DNA of 9,450 nucleotides. Source: Thermodesulfovibrionales bacterium. Its GTDB lineage: Bacteria; Nitrospirota; Thermodesulfovibrionia; Thermodesulfovibrionales; SM23-35. The position numbers and the translations under genes are program-made. Of the stretch, positions 4,870-9,450 are shown one piece after another. Under the pieces are notes generated by a model. The model did not search any database, was not told the DNA's origin, and saw only the letters and a list, made by a program, of their open reading frames with translations. Each line of letters begins with the position of its first letter. Position 1 is the first letter of the stretch. The stretch is taken from assembly GCA_020062205.1 (NCBI GenBank), contig JAGUWT010000040.1, positions 1 through 9,450 on the forward strand, read 5' to 3'.

Positions 4870-6474
4870 CTATTTAGCCTCCTTTCCGGGAAGGGGTTCG
4901 CCGCGTAAATCGGTTGTCCTTTCTTTTTCCCCCTTCAACACCAATGCATTGCCAACCAGCTCATGAACACCGCGGACCACTACATCCGGAGCCCAGTAAT
5001 TCATAAGGGCTTGAAGGGCAGCCCTATCAATCTGACAGATGTTAGCAAGGGTGTTAACTCCAAATTTATCTCTGACATAGTTTACTGCATTTGCCCTCGG
5101 AAGGCCTCCCCTCATCCTAAGCTCCATATTCTCTGATGCATTCAATCCAGAACCAGACCCGCAGCAGAATGTATTCTCCCTTATGGTATTTGGCGGCATC
5201 TCGTAGAAGTTATTGCATACACTCTTGATGATGTCCCTCGGCTCTTCGAGCATCCCCATTCCCCTCGAAACATTACAGGAGTCATGGAGAGTCACTTTAT
5301 AGTTGTCGTTTCTACTTGGATCCAGCTTAATTTTCCCGTGTTTTATTAAATCAGCAGTAAATTCACAGATATGAACTATCTTGTTTGATTTTGCATTCTC
5401 GAATTTAGTACCTGTTATAGGAGAGACAGGTTCTTTAAGAAAGTCTACAGGCCCATACCATGTATTATGGTACTGATGCCAAACCCTCCACATATGTCCA
5501 CATTCCCCACCAATAATCCATTTTACCTTCAACCTCTTTGCCTCGGCATATACCTTTGAATGGAGCCTCTTTGCCATCTCATTCGAGGTGAAAAATCCGA
5601 AGTTTCCACCCTCGGAAACATAAGTGCTTAGTGTAACGTCAAGCCCGATCTCGTGGAATAACAACATGTATCCCATGAAAGTAATATTGCCAACTGGATC
5701 GAAGAATTCACCAGAAGGATTCACAAAGAGGATCTCGGCTCCCTTTCGGTTAAAAGAATAATCCACTTTAACGCCCGTTATGGTCTCTAAATCTGCCTGA
5801 AATGAATCGACTGTATCTCTGAGTGTATGGGGAAGGAGGCCCATGTGATTTCCCGTCCTCCAACAATTCGCCACAGGTCCGGCAATCCACTCGATGTTCA
5901 GACCAAGGAGATTTAAAAGTTCTCGAACCAGTATGGTAACTTCTGCTGTATCAATACCATAAGGGCAAAAGAGTGAGCAGCGGCGGCATTCGGTGCATTG
6001 GTATGCATAGTACCATAGCTCTTTAAGTACATTATATGTAAGTTCTCTTGCTCCAGCGACCTTTCCGAGCATCTTTCCGGATGTTGTAAAATAATTTCTG
6101 TATATCGACCTGAGGAGCTCTGCCCTCAGTACAGGCATATTTTTAGGGTCTCCGCCTCCAATAAAGAAATGGCACTTGTCAGCACAGGCGCCACATCGTA
6201 CACAAATATCCATAAAAAGCTGGAAGGAACGGTACTTACTCAGCCTTTCTTTTAACCCTTCCAGGAATATCTCTTTCCAGTTTTCTGGTAGTTTCCAGTC
6301 CTCATCGGCTACCGACCATGCCCTCGCATTCGGAAAACCAACAGTCTTAAGGCTTTTTTCCTTATTACCCCAGCAGAACATATCTTTCCTCAATTCAGCG
6401 GGGGTATCCATCCATGATGTTTTAGGTGGCTTATAATCAATCTTCGAAAGTTCTTCTGGTTTCTGAACAGCCAT
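4870..6474 (-). CDS. dsrK: DsrK, HdrD-like catalytic iron-sulfur subunit of DsrMKJOP
   Basis: A 534-residue cytoplasmic protein, normal for DsrK. The N-terminal half carries two [4Fe-4S] motifs: C91-x2-C94-x2-C97-x3-C101 and C160-x2-C163-x2-C166-x3-C170-P. The C-terminal half is CCG-domain-like: GGECGHMWR (C325), DSCNVSRGMG (C400), the FCCGSGSG motif (C437-C438) and NICQIDRA (C480). Together these resemble the site that holds the special catalytic cluster in heterodisulfide reductase HdrB/HdrD. In DsrK it is thought to reduce the DsrC trisulfide with electrons arriving through DsrM hemes. The last position has one cysteine (NIC) rather than the CxxC of HdrB, as is usual for DsrK. ATG 6474 follows AAGGAG at 7 nt; the gap from dsrM is only 4 bp. 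Confidence 0.97.
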   Translation of the reverse strand: MAVQKPEELSKIDYKPPKTSWMDTPAELRKDMFCWGNKEKSLKTVGFPNARAWSVADEDWKLPENWKEIFLEGLKERLSKYRSFQLFMDICVRCGACADKCHFFIGGGDPKNMPVLRAELLRSIYRNYFTTSGKMLGKVAGARELTYNVLKELWYYAYQCTECRRCSLFCPYGIDTAEVTILVRELLNLLGLNIEWIAGPVANCWRTGNHMGLLPHTLRDTVDSFQADLETITGVKVDYSFNRKGAEILFVNPSGEFFDPVGNITFMGYMLLFHEIGLDVTLSTYVSEGGNFGFFTSNEMAKRLHSKVYAEAKRLKVKWIIGGECGHMWRVWHQYHNTWYGPVDFLKEPVSPITGTKFENAKSNKIVHICEFTADLIKHGKIKLDPSRNDNYKVTLHDSCNVSRGMGMLEEPRDIIKSVCNNFYEMPPNTIRENTFCCGSGSGLNASENMELRMRGGLPRANAVNYVRDKFGVNTLANICQIDRAALQALMNYWAPDVVVRGVHELVGNALVLKGEKERTTDLRGEPLPGKEAK

Positions 6475-6478
6475 AGTT

Positions 6479-7489
6479 CTACTCCTTTTCTACTGGTATC
6501 CCAGCATCTTTCATAAATTCTCTGAATTCATCTTCGTATTCCTCATATGTATGAACCTTGACAGGGTAATTCCAAGGATTCACATGCCTTACTGCACGGT
6601 TATTGTTTGCAAGATTTCTCGTTGGGCTGAGGAAGACCCCTACCATGTGCGTGAGCTTGCTGAAAGGAAAATAGGCAAAAAGAGTGCTGACGAGAAAAAG
6701 ATGGATGTAAAAGAGAACCCCGATACCTTCCGGAATCTTTGGACTAAAATTGATTAATCCCATAGCCAGCTCCTTAATGCCCACGACATTTACCTTGTAG
6801 AAATACCTCATGAGGGCTCCTGTAATTCCAATGCTGAGGATGAGAAAGAGGGGGAAGTAGTCTGCTGGAAGGGAGATATAACGCAACGTCGGAATAACAA
6901 CCCTTCTGAGGAGGAGGTAGGTTACAGCTGCCAACAAGGCTACGTTGGTTATATAAAGCAATGGTGCACCCAAAAGATGTATCTGGAAAAAGGAATCAAG
7001 CTTCTCAACGGTTTTTACGAGAAAAGGTACTGGCTCAATGAATAGTCTCAGGTGCCTGATTAAGATAATGAGAAAGGAATAGTGAAATGCCAGTGCTGCT
7101 ATCCAGAGCCACTTAGCGGATGCGTAAGAAAGTATTGGACCTCTTAGTTCTGTTCTCGTATTTCTGAAAAGGGAACGAAAAAGGAGCACCTCAAAGATCA
7201 TCCTTACAAAAGCACCGAGTGCTGTAGAAGGGTTATCGATTTTATTTTGCTTTATCCACGGGAGTGATTTCCCCTGCCCTGCGGTTGTAGGGATTCGGAA
7301 TGGGACAGGTCTTGCTGCCCATTTCAGAAACCGATAAATGATTCCCACAATAAATATAGCGAAGGCAGCATAAGGTATAATAACGCCGAATAAGTAGTTC
7401 AAGTGTGCTGCCTCTACTCCGAATAAAGCGACCAAAACGAGCACAGCAACTGCAAAAAAAGAAAGCCACAAAGATAGTCCAAAACTCAT
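6479..7489 (-). CDS. dsrM: DsrM, NarI-like cytochrome b subunit of DsrMKJOP
   Basis: A 336-residue integral membrane protein of the nitrate reductase gamma (NarI)-like family. Hydrophobic segments lie at about 5-25, 33-53, 123-150, 173-197, 212-230 and 257-285. Candidate heme b ligands are H136 and H146 (AFHYSFLIILIRHLRLF) and H263 and H281 (FYIHLF...KLTHMVG), spaced as expected for a two-heme cytochrome that carries electrons across the membrane to DsrK. The hydrophilic loop after segment 2 and the C-terminal tail (KVHTYEEYEDEFREF) are the cytoplasmic contacts with DsrK in this family. The start is ATG 7489 behind GAGGTG. It follows the RsbRD-like gene by 20 bp and is tightly linked to dsrK, forming one operon. 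Confidence 0.95.
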   Translation of the reverse strand: MSFGLSLWLSFFAVAVLVLVALFGVEAAHLNYLFGVIIPYAAFAIFIVGIIYRFLKWAARPVPFRIPTTAGQGKSLPWIKQNKIDNPSTALGAFVRMIFEVLLFRSLFRNTRTELRGPILSYASAKWLWIAALAFHYSFLIILIRHLRLFIEPVPFLVKTVEKLDSFFQIHLLGAPLLYITNVALLAAVTYLLLRRVVIPTLRYISLPADYFPLFLILSIGITGALMRYFYKVNVVGIKELAMGLINFSPKIPEGIGVLFYIHLFLVSTLFAYFPFSKLTHMVGVFLSPTRNLANNNRAVRHVNPWNYPVKVHTYEEYEDEFREFMKDAGIPVEKE

Positions 7490-7509
7490 AATATTCTCAC
7501 CTCATTTCT

Positions 7510-8061
7510 TTATAAATTTTTGGTGTTATCCCCATTGGGACAACTCTCCTGCTCCTCCAAATCTATTATTAACTTTGCCTTCTTTAATAACGAATACGTT
7601 TGATTGTTCAGCTCCATTGCCTTGAGCTCATAAATCTTTTCCCGGCATTGCATAAATATATCAAAGGCAAGAAGGGCAAGTTCATCTATGCGAGACTCTA
7701 ACGCCAATAGCTCCTTAGAGAGTCCATTTTCCTTGATCTCCTTTTTTAACTCTTCTCTAATTACTTTTTTCAAAAGAAAGATAAATGCAATAGCATGGGA
7801 GGGCGAAAAATCCTGAACCGCTCTGATTCTTATAATATTGTCAAGAAAGGCGGAAACCCTTTCGTAATCGATTCCTTGAAGGAGTTCTCCAAATATATCC
7901 TCTAACCCTTGAAAAACCACAGATCCTACAGGATTTGCGAAACGGTCCTTTTGTCTCTTTAAGAAAGCTGCAGTCTCAGGTGGGTAAGTCTCAATCACCA
8001 CATCGGACCACTTTTTTAAAATAGTGGATCTTTTATGTGTTAGGAGATTTTCTAGCCCCAC
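7510..8061 (-). CDS. RsbRD N-terminal-domain protein, first gene of the dsrMKJOP operon
   Basis: A 183-residue soluble, all-helical protein. Residues about 1-145 match the RsbRD_N type of sensory domain: the KKWSDVVIETYPPET start, FANPVGSVVFQGLEDIF, and IIRIRAVQDFSPSHAIAFIFLLKKVIREEL with a conserved histidine (H89). The remaining residues form a helix and a short tail with one CPNG. In Bacillus stressosomes RsbR proteins pair an N-terminal sensor with a STAS output domain; here no STAS, kinase or DNA-binding domain follows, so it is a free-standing sensor domain. The start is GTG 8061 with GAGG five bases upstream; the ATG at 8063 is out of frame. Genes of this kind are, as I recall, often found just before dsrM in sulfate reducers. 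Its role is unknown; regulation of, or attachment to, DsrMK is inference. Confidence 0.85.
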   Translation of the reverse strand: MGLENLLTHKRSTILKKWSDVVIETYPPETAAFLKRQKDRFANPVGSVVFQGLEDIFGELLQGIDYERVSAFLDNIIRIRAVQDFSPSHAIAFIFLLKKVIREELKKEIKENGLSKELLALESRIDELALLAFDIFMQCREKIYELKAMELNNQTYSLLKKAKLIIDLEEQESCPNGDNTKNL

Positions 8062-8126
8062 ATCTTCCTCGCCGCCATTAAGACCTTAACCCCCATATAT
8101 TCATCTTTTCGGCTTTGAATTTTTTA

Positions 8127-8156
8127 ATTATAAAAAGACAAAATAAAGTTTGCCAC
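8127..8156 (-). promoter_or_regulatory. Candidate promoter of the rsbRD-like/dsrMKJOP operon
   Basis: On the minus strand, GTGGCA (8151-8156), an 18-bp spacer and a perfect TATAAT (8127-8132) predict a start near 8120 and a leader of about 58 nt. A 15-bp A/T motif (8115-8129), also found in front of the single-cluster ferredoxin, overlaps the -10 box and start point, where an operator could act. Confidence 0.45.
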
Positions 8157-8180
8157 CTTTACCTCTTCATTCTTGCGAAA

Positions 8181-8311
8181 CAGGCTGTTGCAAAACCCTA
8201 TTTTTGTCACCCTGAACTCGTTTCAGGGTCCCATAACACAGTGATTTTATTAGATGCTGAAACAAGTTCAGCATGACATTTTGCCTTGTAATGCCATTTT
8301 GCAACAACCTG
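8181..8311. mobile_element. MITE-like inverted-repeat element, copy C (131 bp)
   Basis: The ends CAGGCTGTTGCAAAA (8181-8195) and TTTTGCAACAACCTG (8297-8311) are 15-bp inverted repeats with one mismatch. The segment 8201-8262 is 58/62 identical to the reverse complement of copy A (1497-1558), including the ACCCTGAA/TTCAGGGT dyad. It occupies the gap between dsrC and the operon promoter and carries no ORF of note. A small CCTGC/GCAGG hairpin abuts its right end (8308-8320) and may help end the dsrC transcript. Confidence 0.72.
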
Positions 8312-8360
8312 CTTCCGCAGGAATAACAGAGGACGAAGCTACCTGAACCCTGCCTGCGTC

Positions 8361-8696
8361 TTATACGCAGCCTGTTGGCTTTGGAAGCCCGGCGAATTTA
8401 CATGCCTGTTTTGCAGGACCTCCTGGGAAGAGCTCGTAGAGATATTTAGTATTTCCCTTCTCTGGACCGAATATCTTGCCCATCTCCTTCACAAGCATCT
8501 TTATAGGGGGGGCAATCTGATATTTAATGTAATATTCTCTCAACCACCTGATTATCTCCCAGTGCCGGTCATCAAGGGTAACACCCTCGGTCTTAGCCAG
8601 ATCGGGTGCCATTCCTTCTTCCCATTGCTGCCAATCCTGGAGATAACCATCCTCATCCATTTCATAGTCTTTTCCCTGAAACACAAACTTTGGCAT
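8361..8696 (-). CDS. dsrC: DsrC sulfur-carrier protein, operon-proximal paralog
   Basis: A 111-residue cytoplasmic DsrC of normal length. The C-terminal arm KQACKFAGLPKPTGCV has both functional cysteines, C99 and the penultimate C110, separated by ten residues. DsrAB loads sulfite-derived sulfur onto these, and they form the DsrC trisulfide that DsrMKJOP reduces. The DGYLQDW start and the HWEIIRWLREYYIKY helix are family hallmarks. It is about 70% identical (78 of 111 by hand alignment) to the second paralog; the differences are mostly in the N-terminal half. ATG 8696 is preceded by AGGAGG with a 6-nt gap. It has its own promoter and leader hairpin, so it is probably a separate transcript from the dsrMKJOP operon. 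Confidence 0.95.
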   Translation of the reverse strand: MPKFVFQGKDYEMDEDGYLQDWQQWEEGMAPDLAKTEGVTLDDRHWEIIRWLREYYIKYQIAPPIKMLVKEMGKIFGPEKGNTKYLYELFPGGPAKQACKFAGLPKPTGCV

Positions 8697-8736
8697 ATTC
8701 TACCTCCTTTGTCTGTCTGAATCTAATTTTAATTCA

Positions 8737-8762
8737 TTGTATGGAATTTATATCCCATCCAA
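8737..8762 (-). promoter_or_regulatory. 5'-leader hairpin of the operon-proximal dsrC
   Basis: In the RNA, AUGGGAU pairs with AUUCCAU (7 bp, one G-U) around an AUAA tetraloop. A G·A mismatch and an outer UUG/CAA clamp extend it. It begins about 7 nt from the predicted transcript start and ends 40 nt before the ATG. A hairpin of the same plan stands at the same place before the other dsrC. Confidence 0.5.
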
Positions 8763-8775
8763 TTAAGACAAAAAA

Positions 8776-8804
8776 AATATATCACAAACATATAAAATTT
8801 TCAA
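8776..8804 (-). promoter_or_regulatory. Promoter of the operon-proximal dsrC
   Basis: TTGAAA (8799-8804), a 17-bp spacer and TATATT (8776-8781) on the minus strand predict a start near 8769 and a leader of about 73 nt. The -35 hexamer is identical to that before the other dsrC. Confidence 0.5.
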
Positions 8805-8864
8805 CTTTAATTTTTTCATTTGGTGAAAGTAAATTTTATACAAATTAATATTTGCGGTCAAATT

Positions 8865-8888
8865 AAAAAAACTTATCATCAAATGATA
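8865..8888 (-). terminator. Weak intrinsic terminator after the distal dsrC
   Basis: On the minus strand TATCAT pairs with ATGATA around a TTG loop (8874-8888), followed by AG and seven T's (8871-8865). The stem is short and A/T-rich, so its strength is doubtful. It lies about 90 bp past the distal dsrC stop and ahead of the next dsrC promoter. Confidence 0.4.
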
Positions 8889-8977
8889 TTTGTTTATTGG
8901 TTAATCTTCTCCTGTGCCTGTTCCGCTAAAACTGAAAAATAAAGGCTAAAATCTTCCTAATCTTTGCTTCTTTATTG

Positions 8978-9316
8978 TTATACACAGCCTGTTGGTCTTG
9001 GAAGTCCAGCGTATCTACATGCCTGCTTTGCAGGGCCACCTGGGAAAAGCTCATATAGGTATTTGATATTACCTTTCTCAGGTCCGAAAGCTTTATCGAT
9101 CTCTTTAACAAGGATTTTGATCATAGGAGCAATCTGATACTTAATGAAGTACTCCCTCAGGAATCTGATTATCTCCCAGTGTCCCTCAGTAAGGGTGATC
9201 CCATCTGCTTCCGCCATCTTTTCTGCCATCCCATCTTCCCAAGCCTCCCAGTCCTGAAGATAACCATCCTTATCCAGCTCGTATAGTTTCCCTTTATACT
9301 CCCACGACAATGACAC
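8978..9316 (-). CDS. dsrC: DsrC sulfur-carrier protein, distal paralog
   Basis: A 112-residue DsrC with an intact C-terminal arm KQACRYAGLPRPTGCV. Cysteines C100 and C111 are at the two positions needed for intramolecular disulfide and trisulfide chemistry, so this is a true DsrC and not a one-cysteine TusE- or RspA-like relative. The DKDGYLQDW segment and HWEIIRFLREYFIKYQIAP helix are conserved. Compared with its paralog the N-terminus differs (MSLSWEYKGKLYELDK) and is one residue longer. The start is GTG 9316, set by AGGAGG with an 8-nt gap; no in-frame ATG is near. A perfect 10-bp tandem repeat (9331-9350, TGTCTACTTG twice on the plus strand) lies just upstream of the ribosome-binding site. 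A weak terminator follows, suggesting a monocistronic mRNA. Confidence 0.95.
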   Translation of the reverse strand: MSLSWEYKGKLYELDKDGYLQDWEAWEDGMAEKMAEADGITLTEGHWEIIRFLREYFIKYQIAPMIKILVKEIDKAFGPEKGNIKYLYELFPGGPAKQACRYAGLPRPTGCV

Positions 9317-9361
9317 CTGTCTGCCTCCTTTGTCTACTTGTGTCTACTTGAATTTAGTTTA

Positions 9362-9385
9362 TTGATAGAAAACATCTCCCATCAA
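9362..9385 (-). promoter_or_regulatory. 5'-leader hairpin of the distal dsrC
   Basis: In the RNA, UUGAUGGGAG pairs with UUUCUAUCAA (10 bp including G-U wobbles) around an AUGU tetraloop. It begins about 7 nt from the predicted transcript start and ends 45 nt before the GTG. It matches the hairpin of the other dsrC in position, in the AUGGG arm and in the UUG/CAA base. Confidence 0.5.
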
Positions 9386-9398
9386 TCTAAGCCGCTGT

Positions 9399-9428
9399 AT
9401 ACTACCACAAAGGTACTTCATCTTTCAA
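9399..9428 (-). promoter_or_regulatory. Promoter of the distal dsrC
   Basis: TTGAAA (9423-9428), an 18-bp spacer and TAGTAT (9399-9404) on the minus strand predict a start near 9392 and a leader of about 76 nt. This is nearly the same geometry as the other dsrC promoter. Confidence 0.45.
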
Positions 9429-9450
9429 TCAACGAAAAACAGATTGCCAA

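Noticed and set aside
2222..9350. CRISPR array, because of several short direct repeats
   Set aside because: The tandem repeats at 2222-2247 and 9331-9350 have only two adjacent units and no spacers. The larger repeats are inverted and dispersed.
1..9450. dsrAB sulfite reductase, tRNA or rRNA genes
   Set aside because: I looked for sulfite reductase heme/cluster motifs and cloverleaf-like sequences on both strands and found none in the window.

Overview
The window is about 42% GC by eye. It carries the core of a dissimilatory sulfur pathway: two dsrC genes and a complete dsrMKJOP operon, all on the minus strand, with a TusA sulfur carrier and two small ferredoxins nearby. This gene set, the RsbRD-type regulatory domain directly ahead of dsrM, and a Desulfovibrio-gigas-type single-cluster ferredoxin point to an anaerobic sulfate/sulfite reducer or a related sulfur disproportionator. 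Desulfobacterota or Nitrospirota (Thermodesulfovibrio-like) are the likely groups; this is inferred from gene content and the sequence cannot settle it. dsrAB, aprAB, sat and qmo are not in the window.

Layout from left to right. At 1-131 is the 5' end of a minus-strand TsaC/Sua5-type gene cut by the window edge. It diverges from tusA (232-483, +) across interlocked promoters. tusA converges on a DedA-family membrane protein gene (480-1073, -) with overlapping stop codons. Next, on the minus strand, come a 2[4Fe-4S] ferredoxin (1172-1363), a 650-bp gene-poor stretch full of repeats (an inverted-repeat element, a G-rich palindromic block, a bidirectional terminator), and a second, single-cluster ferredoxin (2018-2203). 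The dsr operon is transcribed right to left as rsbRD-like (8061), dsrM, dsrK, dsrJ, dsrO, dsrP (ending 2489), with 20-bp or shorter gaps and an ATGA overlap at dsrJ/dsrO. Upstream of it are two dsrC paralogs (8361-8696 and 8978-9316), each with its own promoter.

How the genes fit together: DsrP (quinol-interacting), DsrO (periplasmic iron-sulfur), DsrJ (triheme cytochrome c), DsrM (heme b) and DsrK (cytoplasmic HdrD-like) form a transmembrane complex that passes electrons between the quinone pool/periplasm and DsrC trisulfide in the cytoplasm. DsrC is the sulfur-carrying co-substrate of sulfite reductase. TusA is a second cytoplasmic sulfur carrier, and the ferredoxins are candidate low-potential electron partners.

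The most interesting unannotated signals are: a matching promoter plus 5'-terminal mRNA hairpin in front of both dsrC genes, with compensating base changes; a family of short transposase-less inverted-repeat elements in three intergenic gaps; a block with G-quadruplex motifs on both strands; a 15-bp motif shared by the dsr operon promoter and the leader of the single-cluster ferredoxin; and promoters that overlap the nominal start codons of tusA and dedA and so argue for later starts.
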